DNA of 64,000 nucleotides from Thalassarchaeum sp002495735. GTDB taxonomy: Archaea > Thermoplasmatota > Poseidoniia > Poseidoniales > Thalassarchaeaceae. Positions 8,677 through 16,846 of the stretch are shown here, piece after piece. The stretch lies in the NCBI GenBank assembly GCA_937911265.1, contig CALDRG010000064.1, positions 1 through 64,000 on the forward strand, written 5' to 3'. Numbering within the stretch: position 1 is the stretch's first letter; each line of letters begins with the position of its first letter. The notes below the pieces were generated by a model that was not told the DNA's origin, made no database searches, and saw only the letters and a program-made list of their open reading frames with translations. The position numbers were made by a program, and so were the translations under genes.

Positions 8677-8720
8677 GGTTTATGTAGGCTCAGACCTCAT
8701 GCACTGATGTAGGTGAGCAA
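8677..8720 (+). promoter_or_regulatory. Candidate promoter and ribosome site of the RPA operon
   Basis: The divergent gap between mogA and the RPA gene (8483-8720) holds a TTTATGTA element at about 8679-8686 that resembles an archaeal TATA box, and a GGTGA ribosome site at 8712-8716 ahead of ATG 8721. I see no convincing gene in this gap. Confidence 0.4.
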
Positions 8721-10409
8721 ATGACGGAAGACGGAAGATATGCAGCACAGACGAAGATAGTCAAACAGGAGTGTCCTGACGCGGACGATAGCGAGATAGC
8801 CGAGGAGTTCCGGCGCTACGAGGAGGAGTTCCTGATTCCTCCTGAGGACGCTCTGCGCTCGGTGGTCAGGAAGTTTCAGACTGCAGCTGGGATGGAAGTT
8901 ACCAAGATCGCAGCTCCTGCTAAGGTTGAGAAGAAGGTCAACCGCTTCTCCGAGTTAGGTGCTGAGGATCGCAACGTCACCATCGAAGTCGCGGTGATTA
9001 CCTACACGCCACGTATTCAGATGATCCGTGGCGAGGAACGGCAGGTTGCCTTTGGATGGATCGAGGACAATCCATGGGAGGGCAGCGACAATCGCGAGCG
9101 CTGGGACTTCAAGGACTGGGGCGAGCAGGGCGAGAACCTGGCGCCCGGCTCAGTGGTACGCCTCGAGGGCGCATCAGTCAACGAGTGGAATGACAAGCGC
9201 TCGCTCAATATCAACCGGACAACTCGTGTCACCGTCCTCAAGGAGGGTGGCACCCCTGTGATGCAGGCCAGCAGTGAACCTGTCGACATTGCCACTGCTT
9301 CGGCGAACGAGGGCTACGTCAATCTCGTAGCGCGACTGATATCAGCCAAGCCGGATGTCATAGTCAAGCGCGATGGGAGCGGCGAACTCGAGGTCGTCCG
9401 CGGCAGACTCGGCGATGCCAGTGGCAGCATTGGATTCTTGTCTTGGATTCCCCTGGAGCATGAGCCTGGAACTTTGCTCAAGATCGACAGCGCATCGATT
9501 AGGAAGTTCCGCGAGACCCCTGAAGTCAACATCGGGGACCGCACTATGATCGAGGTCTACCACGATTCAGCATTCACCAGTATGGAAGACCTGTCTAAGG
9601 CCAACAAGGTCGCTATCTCGGATCTACGCAGTGGCATGCGCGACATTGAGATCACCGTGCAGGTCGAATCTTGGATTCAGCGCTCCTTCACCTCTAAGGA
9701 CGGCACCGAGCGAGTCGTCCGCAGCGGTGACGTCATCGACCCAAGCGGCCGCTCCCGTCTGACCGCGTGGTGCGAGGTCGACCCCGAGCCCGGGGACTTC
9801 CTTCATTTGACCGAGGCGAGGGTTCAATCTTGGCAGGGTTCACCCGATCTGGTCATCGATGACGCCGCACAGGTTTCGAATCTGTCCGATGCTCCATGGG
9901 AGCCGATAGATCCAGAGCAGCATTGGGTCGACATAGACCTCACTTCCATGGTGAGCGGTGGTTCTCGCCGAGGCATCCGGACCAGCGGGACGATTGTCGC
10001 AGTTCGCCCCGATTCAGGCATAATCGAGCGCTGTCCCGAGTGCAGGCGCGTCCTCAGGGACGACGCCTGTGCAGAGCACGGCCCGCAGCGTGGAGAGGAG
10101 GATCTGAGACTCAGGTTCGTCATCGACGACGGGGTGTCTAACGCCTCCCTGCTGATGTCGAAGGACGTCTCCGAAGCGTTCCTCGGAGTTGATCAGGAAT
10201 CTGTGAAGGAGCAGATTTCCAAGGAGGGCCGTGATGGTTTCGTAGCCTCGTTGCGTCAGCGCGTACTGGCGCAGCGCCTCAGTATCAAGGGGCGCTCGAT
10301 AGTGGACGATCAGGGGGCGATGCTGCTTGCCGACGAGGCAGAGCAGAACCAGATATCCCCTGCTGAGGCAGCCAATCAGGTGATGCAGCGCTGGGGGGTG
10401 GTCCTGTGA
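8721..10409 (+). CDS. rpa: Replication protein A large subunit (OB-fold, zinc finger)
   Basis: Archaeal single-stranded DNA-binding protein for replication, repair and recombination. After a helical N-terminus (residues 1-75) there are at least three OB-fold repeats of similar pattern (about 80-180, 190-285 and 295-400; recurring strands such as VTIEVAVI and ITVQVESW with GSVVRLEGA-like turns). A fourth OB-fold holds a zinc site, CPECRR then C and H (about residues 438-452), as in euryarchaeal RPA and human RPA70. Followed by a small subunit whose GTG start overlaps its stop (GTGA), a classic archaeal RPA operon. The long Asp/Glu-rich linkers are typical of the family. Confidence 0.9.
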   Translation: MTEDGRYAAQTKIVKQECPDADDSEIAEEFRRYEEEFLIPPEDALRSVVRKFQTAAGMEVTKIAAPAKVEKKVNRFSELGAEDRNVTIEVAVITYTPRIQMIRGEERQVAFGWIEDNPWEGSDNRERWDFKDWGEQGENLAPGSVVRLEGASVNEWNDKRSLNINRTTRVTVLKEGGTPVMQASSEPVDIATASANEGYVNLVARLISAKPDVIVKRDGSGELEVVRGRLGDASGSIGFLSWIPLEHEPGTLLKIDSASIRKFRETPEVNIGDRTMIEVYHDSAFTSMEDLSKANKVAISDLRSGMRDIEITVQVESWIQRSFTSKDGTERVVRSGDVIDPSGRSRLTAWCEVDPEPGDFLHLTEARVQSWQGSPDLVIDDAAQVSNLSDAPWEPIDPEQHWVDIDLTSMVSGGSRRGIRTSGTIVAVRPDSGIIERCPECRRVLRDDACAEHGPQRGEEDLRLRFVIDDGVSNASLLMSKDVSEAFLGVDQESVKEQISKEGRDGFVASLRQRVLAQRLSIKGRSIVDDQGAMLLADEAEQNQISPAEAANQVMQRWGVVL

Positions 10410-11353
10410 TTCAGGAGCCAGCGAGACGCATTGCGCGTCAGAGCGCCGTGAGACTGTTCGCGCAGGAGTACCGGGACGCCTCGTTGACCGAGGAAGGCTC
10501 CGGAGAGTACGACCCGTCGTTTGTCATCACGAAGATAGGCGCTAAGATTAGCCGCGTCCTAGTCTGCGGGGTCATCGACCGCATGGAGCGCCGCGAGGGC
10601 GACAGCGGCCCGAACTACTCCGGTCACGTCAGGGACCCAACTGGAAGCCACCTGTTCAGCGTGGCTTCATTCCAGCCAGAGCTGCATCCCGATTTCGAGG
10701 AGTTGATGGCGCGCTTCGAGAGTGGCGACCGCTTCCTGATGGCACTTGTCGGCAAGGCAAGGTGGTTCGAGACGGAAGACGGTGGCATGTTCACCTCGTT
10801 GCGCGCGGAGGAATTTACAATCATAGATAGGGAGTGCTACACCAATTGGCTGGTTGAGGCAGCCGAGGCCACTCTGCGGCGCATCGACGCTCACTCCACC
10901 TCCCTAGAGGCGGACCTTACCCCCACTGCTTTCGAGGCAGCCGGAGTGCCGCACGATCTCGTGGACGGGTTGATACTCGCTCGCGGTCACTACGGCGACT
11001 TCGATCCTGAAGGCTACCGCGTCGGTGTCCTGCAGGCCCTCTCTATGGCGACCGGCAGGACCAGTCTGATGGAGGCGCCGCCGCAACCCGCCGTAGCGAC
11101 TCTCGATGAGGCCGCCTTGCAGGTACCGAAAAGCAACGAGTCTTCCGCTGAGCCCGGCGACGCTATCGAACTCATCGTCGAGACAATTCGCTCGCGCGAT
11201 ACCGGCGAGGGCGTTGAGTACAACGATCTGGTGACTGCACTTGTTCACGGCGGTCACTCGCGAGAGTCAGCCGAGGACGCGATAGATCAGGCTCGCGACC
11301 AGGGCGAGGTGATGGAGCCGCGTTTCGGCTTCTTCCAATTGGTGCCGGAGTGA
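10406..11353 (+). CDS. RPA small subunit / RPA-associated protein (COG3390-like)
   Basis: Second gene of the RPA operon. It begins with GTG at 10406 overlapping the upstream stop by four bases, so translation is probably coupled. The N-terminal half (residues about 35-150) has an OB-fold pattern (KISRVLVCGVIDRMERREGD, GHVRDPTGSHLFSVASFQPE), as in euryarchaeal RPA-associated proteins. The last 65 residues (IELIVETIRSRDTGEGVEYNDL to the FGFFQLVP end) look like a winged-helix domain, matching the layout of eukaryotic RPA32. I infer that it forms a heterodimer with the large subunit. Confidence 0.82.
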   Translation: MIQEPARRIARQSAVRLFAQEYRDASLTEEGSGEYDPSFVITKIGAKISRVLVCGVIDRMERREGDSGPNYSGHVRDPTGSHLFSVASFQPELHPDFEELMARFESGDRFLMALVGKARWFETEDGGMFTSLRAEEFTIIDRECYTNWLVEAAEATLRRIDAHSTSLEADLTPTAFEAAGVPHDLVDGLILARGHYGDFDPEGYRVGVLQALSMATGRTSLMEAPPQPAVATLDEAALQVPKSNESSAEPGDAIELIVETIRSRDTGEGVEYNDLVTALVHGGHSRESAEDAIDQARDQGEVMEPRFGFFQLVPE

Positions 11354-12361
11354 TTACTCCTCATTGGGCTTGGAGATAAGCGTCTCTGCGTATCGCATTC
11401 TCTCTCTGACTCGCTCTAGCGTCGCCGCCGAATCGATCCTTTGCCTGGGTCCATTGCCTATCTCAGCGCCCTTGATCTCAGCGATGTTGGTGGCTACGCC
11501 AATCACTCTTCTACGCACCTCCTTTTGTTCCAATGGCCAGCCTCTGCGCTCTGCGAGTCTGATGAAGAGTGCTTCCTCATCTCCCCCCCATCTCCCTCCA
11601 TGACCCCTGAGGATTGTTCCGACCATCCTCTCGAGGTCCTCCACTCTAGCCCGGATGGTCAGTAGGGCGCCTTGTATCGAGGGTTCGACCTTGTCAAGCT
11701 CGAGGACCAATGCGTCGCCGGCGTCCTCAAGAACCGCATTGGGCGAAGGCGCTTCAAACTCCGACTCCTCGCCGACCACCTCCGACTCCTCAAGTCCGAC
11801 TACTTCCTCTTCAGGCTCATCGGACCTCGCTTCAATCATCTCAACAGCAGATGCATCGGGTATCCCCGTTCGCCATAGGCTGCGCTTGATTCTTCCCCAC
11901 CCGTTGGCCTGACTGGTCAGGACTCCTGCCACATGACCCATCAGCACAGTCCGATTCCCCGTCAGCGGCAGCTCCAGCCTCTGACAAAGCTCGTGAAGCT
12001 CGTCTCGCTCCATCTCGGCCAGACGTTCCACAGTGAGTCTGCGTGAGTCGAAGTTCAGATGCATCCATAGCCTCTGGCGTCTCTCTTTGTGAGATCCGGA
12101 TGACTTGATTCCAAACAGTTTCAGCACACCACCTATCTCCTTGTGCATCATTGATTGGATACCTTCCCAAGACAAATCGGATCCGCTGAGGATTTGGTTG
12201 TGAATCAGCCTAGCACGCAGTACTTCGACCGATCCACTCTTGCTCAGACCTGCTTCTTCAGCCCTTTCTCTCAGCTCGATAAGACGCCCCCTGTACAGGG
12301 CGTCTAGCAGCACTCTGTCAATCTCCAAAGCAGCACCCTCTTTGGCCTCTCGACCATCCAA
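11354..12361 (-). CDS. SAP-domain-like protein
   Basis: Not a named family. The first 60 residues (DALYRGRLIELRERAEEAGL, then SKSGSVEVLRARLI) fit the SAP helix-extension-helix pattern known for DNA binding. Two further Leu-rich repeats of similar shape follow at about residues 70-100 and 110-150 (MERDELHELCQRLELPLTGNR, then VLMGHVAGVL), so it may hold three SAP-like units. A strongly acidic Glu/Val linker covers about 178-225, and the C-terminal third is helical and charged. It converges on the RPA operon with no spacer, its last base being directly after the RPA small subunit stop. A nucleic acid role is plausible but inferred. Confidence 0.6.
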   Translation of the reverse strand: MDGREAKEGAALEIDRVLLDALYRGRLIELRERAEEAGLSKSGSVEVLRARLIHNQILSGSDLSWEGIQSMMHKEIGGVLKLFGIKSSGSHKERRQRLWMHLNFDSRRLTVERLAEMERDELHELCQRLELPLTGNRTVLMGHVAGVLTSQANGWGRIKRSLWRTGIPDASAVEMIEARSDEPEEEVVGLEESEVVGEESEFEAPSPNAVLEDAGDALVLELDKVEPSIQGALLTIRARVEDLERMVGTILRGHGGRWGGDEEALFIRLAERRGWPLEQKEVRRRVIGVATNIAEIKGAEIGNGPRQRIDSAATLERVRERMRYAETLISKPNEE

Positions 12362-12428
12362 TGGTCATATCGCTTACGCAGCACCACAGGTGCTGGGAAG
12401 GCGGTTTAGGGTGAAATGCCTCTGGCCG

Positions 12429-13499
12429 CTACTCGACTAGGTCGATGTAGGCGAGAGCATCGATGTCCGTGTAGAAGTCCTTCGGTACCTCTCTGGAAGC
12501 CTCTCGTACCAACACCTCCCAGTCCCGTAGCAGTGAAATCGTGGCGTGCTCAAAAATGGCATGTCTGACTATTCGGTCGAGACCCAACGTCTTGCGACCG
12601 TTCTTGGAGATAATCTCCAGCCGAATTTCGACGTGCAAATCGTCACCTAGGACCTCTCCTTCGGTATCGTGGCATGACTGCTCGAGAGTGATGTCCTTGT
12701 GCTCCTCTGCTTGCTTCATCAGAGAGCGGACATGGCGGTGCCTCACTAGAATTCCAGTTCGCTCCAGCATCTCCTCGCTCAGTCCCGATATCATCAGATC
12801 TTGGACTCGCCACGAGGTGTTCCCCTCTGGCTCAGTAATCTGCTCCGAGATACTGATCGGGAATCTCCTTCTGGCCACCAGAATCACCAGATCGGCGTAC
12901 GGAAGAGGCAGAAAATGGGCGCCCCCCCGGTCCTTGGGGTCAGGTAGGAGAGCGTGTCTGCGGCCGCTTATGTCAAGCTCGTCGTAGATGGGCCTCGAGG
13001 TGATGTAACCGTCGATATCGTCGCTCCGCCTCAGCTCCTCCATCCATTCTACTAGGGGGGCTGGATTACTCGGAGGTTCATCGAGGCCGACTATCGCAGC
13101 GAAAGCCATGGGCCCGAGGATTCTGATACCTCTACGGGCCCGCCGGAGTTGTCTGCGAACCATCTTGGAGTCGGACAGTATGATGGCTGACTTAGGTTGG
13201 TAGTCGATCTTGTTCTCGGAGACAAGGACAAGGTTGGGGCGTCGGGGGGCTCTCGCCCCAACTACCTCGCAACCGGCTGTCAGCATCTCAGCCTGCCTGC
13301 CGTGGAGCAGCCTAGCAGGCATTGCCACCATGTCGAACTCGCCGTCCCTGAGCAGCGCCAATCCTTCCGAGAAGCCGTTTATTGCTCGGCTGTCTATGGA
13401 GATTTCAGGAGCGTCTCCGGAGGCCGAAAGTATCGCTATGTGCTCAGATACAGGGCAGTCTGGTGAATCAATGGTAGCGAGTGTCAGTTCGTCCATCAT
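12429..13499 (-). CDS. Uncharacterised protein resembling hydroxymethylbilane synthase
   Basis: Parts of the N-terminal 200 residues are reminiscent of HemC: FSEGLALLRDGEFDMVAMPARLL resembles the family's ALLxGxxDIAVHSxKDVPT, and SAIILSDSKMVRRQLRRARRGI resembles the GTSSLRRxAQL segment. The Cys that carries the dipyrromethane cofactor in true HemC is not found, and no other heme genes are nearby. It may be a ligand-binding paralog with the same periplasmic-binding-like fold. The start is ATG 13499 or the adjacent ATG 13496, behind a GAGGTG ribosome site at 13504-13509; the frame is open further upstream. Divergent from the prenyl synthase gene. The functional call is weak. Confidence 0.4.
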   Translation of the reverse strand: MMDELTLATIDSPDCPVSEHIAILSASGDAPEISIDSRAINGFSEGLALLRDGEFDMVAMPARLLHGRQAEMLTAGCEVVGARAPRRPNLVLVSENKIDYQPKSAIILSDSKMVRRQLRRARRGIRILGPMAFAAIVGLDEPPSNPAPLVEWMEELRRSDDIDGYITSRPIYDELDISGRRHALLPDPKDRGGAHFLPLPYADLVILVARRRFPISISEQITEPEGNTSWRVQDLMISGLSEEMLERTGILVRHRHVRSLMKQAEEHKDITLEQSCHDTEGEVLGDDLHVEIRLEIISKNGRKTLGLDRIVRHAIFEHATISLLRDWEVLVREASREVPKDFYTDIDALAYIDLVE

Positions 13500-13593
13500 C
13501 GTCCACCTCGGGGGAGGGGGCACGCACCGTACCCGTTCAGTCGGCACGCACACTTGTTGATAAGGCGACCCCTGCCAAGAAAGGACGAATCAC

Positions 13594-14574
13594 ATGGTCT
13601 CGTTGGGCTCAGTCAGGACAGATCTCGACAGACGCAGAGATACCATCGAGGAAGCGCTCGAGGGATTCGTTCAGCAGCGCATGGCCGGCTCAGAGGCTCC
13701 GGCGATGAAACTGGCTAGCGACATCCTGTTGGCAGGGGGCAAGAGGTACCGCCCCATCATCGCCCTCCTCGCCTACGAAGCCGCCGGTGGTGACGACATC
13801 TCCAAGATCATAAATTTCGCAATGTCTTTAGAAATAATTCATACAGCAACCCTCGTCCACGACGACATCTATGACCAGTCGAAGATCCGCCGCGGCAAGC
13901 CCACCTTGCACACCTCCAGCGGCCTGCCTCATGCCATCATAGCGGGGGACTACCTGTTCGCACTGGGTTTTGGCCTGGGGGGGCATCACGAAGATCAAGT
14001 GGTGGACCGCGTGGCTGAAACTTGCGGGCGAATCGCCACTGGTGAGCTCCAACAGCTCGAGCACATCGGAAACCTCGCCACCACTCCGGAGGACTACTAT
14101 GCCATCGTCGATGGCAAGACTGCCTTCCCCTTCGCTTCGGGATGCTGGGGCGCAGCAGTATTGGCAAAAGCGCCCGAGGCGACAGTCACTGCATTGGAGC
14201 TATTTGGCATGGAGTTCGGCAGGGCCTTCCAGATGGTCGATGACCTGCTGGATCTTACCGGAGAACCCTCTATGGGCAAACCGAGAGGAACTGACGTCCA
14301 CGATGGCAAGATGACTCTACCCATCATCCATGCACTGACCATGCTGCACGGGGCCGAGCGCGAACAGTTGGCTGATGTGCTTCAGAACTTCAGCGACGAG
14401 CGGTGGGAAGAGCTGATTGAGTTGCTTGATGCAGCAGAATCCTTGTACTACGTGAAACAACTCATCGAGAATCACGTCGAGCGTGCCATGAACGCGCTCA
14501 AAACTCTGCCTAGGACCGAAGCACGCGACATGATGTCCGAGTTAGGCAGAATCTCCGAATCGCGCCGGAACTGA
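13594..14574 (+). CDS. idsA: Isoprenyl diphosphate synthase, probably geranylgeranyl diphosphate synthase
   Basis: Trans-prenyltransferase that extends DMAPP/FPP with IPP for archaeal lipid side chains. The substrate Lys-Arg loop (GGKRYRP, 48-54), the first Asp-rich motif HDDIYD (Asp 90, 91, 94) and the second, MVDDLLD, are intact. The residues four and five positions before the first motif are small (Ala 85, Thr 86), which in this family usually permits products of C20 or longer. Followed after four bases by a geranylgeranyl reductase, so the pair probably makes and saturates lipid chains. An AAAGGA ribosome site precedes ATG 13594. Confidence 0.9.
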   Translation: MVSLGSVRTDLDRRRDTIEEALEGFVQQRMAGSEAPAMKLASDILLAGGKRYRPIIALLAYEAAGGDDISKIINFAMSLEIIHTATLVHDDIYDQSKIRRGKPTLHTSSGLPHAIIAGDYLFALGFGLGGHHEDQVVDRVAETCGRIATGELQQLEHIGNLATTPEDYYAIVDGKTAFPFASGCWGAAVLAKAPEATVTALELFGMEFGRAFQMVDDLLDLTGEPSMGKPRGTDVHDGKMTLPIIHALTMLHGAEREQLADVLQNFSDERWEELIELLDAAESLYYVKQLIENHVERAMNALKTLPRTEARDMMSELGRISESRRN

Positions 14575-14578
14575 GCCC

Positions 14579-15676
14579 ATGCAACTGTCCCGCACTGACT
14601 GGGACGCCATAGTGATAGGAGGCGGTCCGGCGGGCAGTACCGCCGCTCGCTACATCGCCGAAGGTGGGGCCGACGTGCTGGTCATAGATGGCAGGGATTC
14701 GATCGGCTCGCCGCTGCAGTGCGGCGAATTGGTCCCCAGCAACGCCGAGATGTGCAGGTTGTGCCCAAACGTTCCCGAGATTGACGACCTTCTGAGGACT
14801 CCTGATTCGGCAGTCTCTATGCGTACCAGTGAGATGAGGCTGGTCCCACCTTCCGGCAAGCCGCTGTGCTATGATTTCGAGGGTATAGTACTGGATAGGG
14901 TCGCCCACGACGAGGCCTTAGTCAAGCTCGCTGAGTCGAGGGGTGCTCAGTACTTGGTCGGCAGCAGGGTCGAGAGCGTGGACGGTGAGGCAGTACGTCT
15001 CAGGGACGGTTCGGAGTACACCGCTAGGGTAGTTATTGGAGCCGGTGGTCACAATGACCCCTTGCGCAAGTCCGAGTGGGAGGTCGAATCGCTCATCATC
15101 CCTGTCAAATTTGTCCTTATGTCTGGAGACTTTGAAGACGCCCTAGAGCTTCACTTCGGCTCGATGGCCCCGGGCGGGTACGCCTGGAAGTTTCCCAAGA
15201 GGGGAGGCGCTAATATCGGCCTCGGCATCCAGACAGCCCTAGCCCGCGGGAAGAGCCTGAACGAGTACTCCGATGAGTTCATCTCGAGGTACGGTGGAAA
15301 GGTCGAATTCAGGGGGGCCGGTTCGTTACCGATGTCAGGCTCGATTGACTCCTTCGTCAAGGGCAACCACCTGCTCGTCGGCGACGCGGCTGGCATGGTC
15401 CTCCCTTCTAACGGCGCTGGAATAACCATCGCGATGATTGGCGGGCGCATCGCCGGACAGGTCGTCGAAGAGCACCTTCGCATAGGCACCCCACTCAGTG
15501 AGTACGAGGTGAGGTGGGAGGCTCAGATGGGTAAGGTGATGCGCAATTCGAAGCGGGCATTCAGGCTCGGAAGTCTGCTGTTCCGCTCACCTGATTGGTT
15601 GCTTAATCTGTCCTTTAACAGATTGACTAAACCTCTCATCTGGCGTGCAGTGACCTGCCGTCCTCTGCTAGGTTAG
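14579..15676 (+). CDS. Geranylgeranyl reductase family flavoprotein
   Basis: FAD enzyme that saturates geranylgeranyl chains of archaeal membrane lipids (digeranylgeranylglycerophospholipid reductase type). The N-terminus has the Rossmann FAD motif VIGGGPAGSTAA (residues 12-23). QCGELVP matches the family's conserved Cys-Gly region. PGGYAWKFPKRGGANIGLG is a hallmark stretch, and the second FAD motif is LLVGDAAGMVLPSNGAGI. Length 365 is slightly below the usual 390-410. Four bases after the prenyl synthase gene, so almost certainly one operon. It overlaps the convergent methyltransferase by four bases at the 3' end. Confidence 0.88.
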   Translation: MQLSRTDWDAIVIGGGPAGSTAARYIAEGGADVLVIDGRDSIGSPLQCGELVPSNAEMCRLCPNVPEIDDLLRTPDSAVSMRTSEMRLVPPSGKPLCYDFEGIVLDRVAHDEALVKLAESRGAQYLVGSRVESVDGEAVRLRDGSEYTARVVIGAGGHNDPLRKSEWEVESLIIPVKFVLMSGDFEDALELHFGSMAPGGYAWKFPKRGGANIGLGIQTALARGKSLNEYSDEFISRYGGKVEFRGAGSLPMSGSIDSFVKGNHLLVGDAAGMVLPSNGAGITIAMIGGRIAGQVVEEHLRIGTPLSEYEVRWEAQMGKVMRNSKRAFRLGSLLFRSPDWLLNLSFNRLTKPLIWRAVTCRPLLG

Positions 15677-16383
15677 GGTGAGGACGCATACCAGATGGTA
15701 ACCATACCTGGGAACACCACCTTTGCCCGGACGTCGACGAAGCCGACCTCTTCGAGCATCTTGACATAATCTCTCGTGGTTCCGAAACTGGAGTATGTCT
15801 TCGCCAGCCACCTCCAGGGATGGTCGCCCCTCCTGAAAATCAGTCTAGCGTATGCTCCGACCCAGATTCTCATCCATAGCCACCCGAGGACGCCGTGGAG
15901 GCGATTCATCTTGGCAGGGTCCACTATCACTAGGGTGCCACCGGGCCTGAGCACTCTCAGCACCTCTGCAAGGCCTGCGCGCTTGTCGTACCAATCTCTG
16001 AATGAAAACAGCGAGCAAACCGCGTCGAACGAACCAGCCTCGAAAGGCATCTCCTCCGCCGTCCCCTCTACGAACTCGACCGCCGAGTCTCCTCTAGCAG
16101 CTCTCTTCGGACCGACACGGGCCTCGGCTATCCTGAGCATCTCGGGAATTGGGTCGAGACACACTAGATTCCTACCGACGACATCCTCTGCGAAGCTCCC
16201 CGGCCCGCATCCGACCTCGAGGATGCGACCATTCTGAGGAAGTCCATCTCTAACCATCCTGCGCCATCTGGAGACCTGCCCCAAGGTGGCGAATCTGTTA
16301 ATCCTGTCATACACCGGAATACTTTCCTCAAGATTGCGCTGGAGTTCATCCCACTCCTCGGCACCGATCTTCTCGGTATCCAC
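15673..16383 (-). CDS. UbiE/MenG-type SAM-dependent methyltransferase
   Basis: Class I methyltransferase: motif I ILEVGCGPGSFAE, then CLDPIPEML, EFVEGTAEEMPFEAGSFDAV and the LRVLRPGGTLVIVDPAKM block. The preceding YDRINRFATLGQVSRWRRM strongly resembles the UbiE/MenG N-terminus (YDxMNxxxSLGxHxxWR), so C-methylation of a quinone precursor is the best guess; other lipid substrates are possible. I chose GTG 16383 (VDTEKIG) because a GGAGGG ribosome site lies upstream and the longer frame adds 35 unlike residues. It faces the lipid gene pair and is divergent from the ATP synthase operon, fitting a membrane energy context. Confidence 0.7.
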   Translation of the reverse strand: MDTEKIGAEEWDELQRNLEESIPVYDRINRFATLGQVSRWRRMVRDGLPQNGRILEVGCGPGSFAEDVVGRNLVCLDPIPEMLRIAEARVGPKRAARGDSAVEFVEGTAEEMPFEAGSFDAVCSLFSFRDWYDKRAGLAEVLRVLRPGGTLVIVDPAKMNRLHGVLGWLWMRIWVGAYARLIFRRGDHPWRWLAKTYSSFGTTRDYVKMLEEVGFVDVRAKVVFPGMVTIWYASSP

Positions 16384-16488
16384 GTCTTGCCCTCCAGTCT
16401 CCTGTATTTGGTTGAATCCCGCAGATATGTTCCAGTAAGACGAAGGAATGAGAAGGTCAAGGTGATATACTGTTCGACATTCACGCAT

Positions 16489-16503
16489 GTCACCGAAGGT
16501 GAC
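16489..16503 (+). promoter_or_regulatory. Hairpin containing a strong ribosome binding site before atpH
   Basis: GTCACC (16489-16494), loop GAA, GGTGAC (16498-16503) form a perfect six-base-pair inverted repeat. Its right arm contains AGGTGA, an excellent match to the 16S anti-Shine-Dalgarno, four bases before ATG 16507. Folding would mask the ribosome site of the first ATP synthase gene, so a translational control role is possible. A GATATAC element at about 16463 may be part of the promoter. Confidence 0.45.
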
Positions 16504-16506
16504 ACT

Positions 16507-16824
16507 ATGGGACGAGCAGAAGTACTCCGCACCATCAAAGACTCAGAGAGCGAAGCGGAGAGGATCCGTGCCGATGCTGCAGCCAAGGCGAGCGAGACCA
16601 TCTTGAACGCCCGCGTCAAGGCAACGGAGACATTGGGCACAGGCCGGCAGAGTGCCGACGACGAGGCCGCTTCGATAATCAGCGAAGCTCGCGCTTCTTC
16701 CGCGAAGGAGGCGACTAAAGTTTCCGCAGAGGGTGATTCCCAGTTAGAGAAGGTTGCAGTGAACGGCAAGAAGAACCGCAAATCTGCTGCCGACGCAGTG
16801 CTCTCTGCTTTCCGCAAAGCCTGA
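16507..16824 (+). CDS. atpH: A-type ATP synthase subunit H (peripheral stalk)
   Basis: First gene of the ATP synthase operon. The 105-residue product is almost wholly helical and Ala/Glu/Lys-rich (IKDSESEAERIRADAAAKAS), as expected for subunit H, which pairs with subunit E as a coiled-coil peripheral stalk. I chose ATG 16507 because of the AGGTGA ribosome site four bases upstream; the longer open frame upstream overlaps the divergent methyltransferase promoter and is not H-like. Twenty-two bases separate it from atpI. Confidence 0.85.
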   Translation: MGRAEVLRTIKDSESEAERIRADAAAKASETILNARVKATETLGTGRQSADDEAASIISEARASSAKEATKVSAEGDSQLEKVAVNGKKNRKSAADAVLSAFRKA

Positions 16825-16846
16825 GGCAACTGATACGAGGTGCAAC

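Noticed and set aside
8468..8707. A 79-codon plus-strand frame in the mogA/RPA gap
   Set aside because: It begins inside the mogA N-terminal region, is Arg/Pro-rich and shows no family; it would also cover the RPA promoter.
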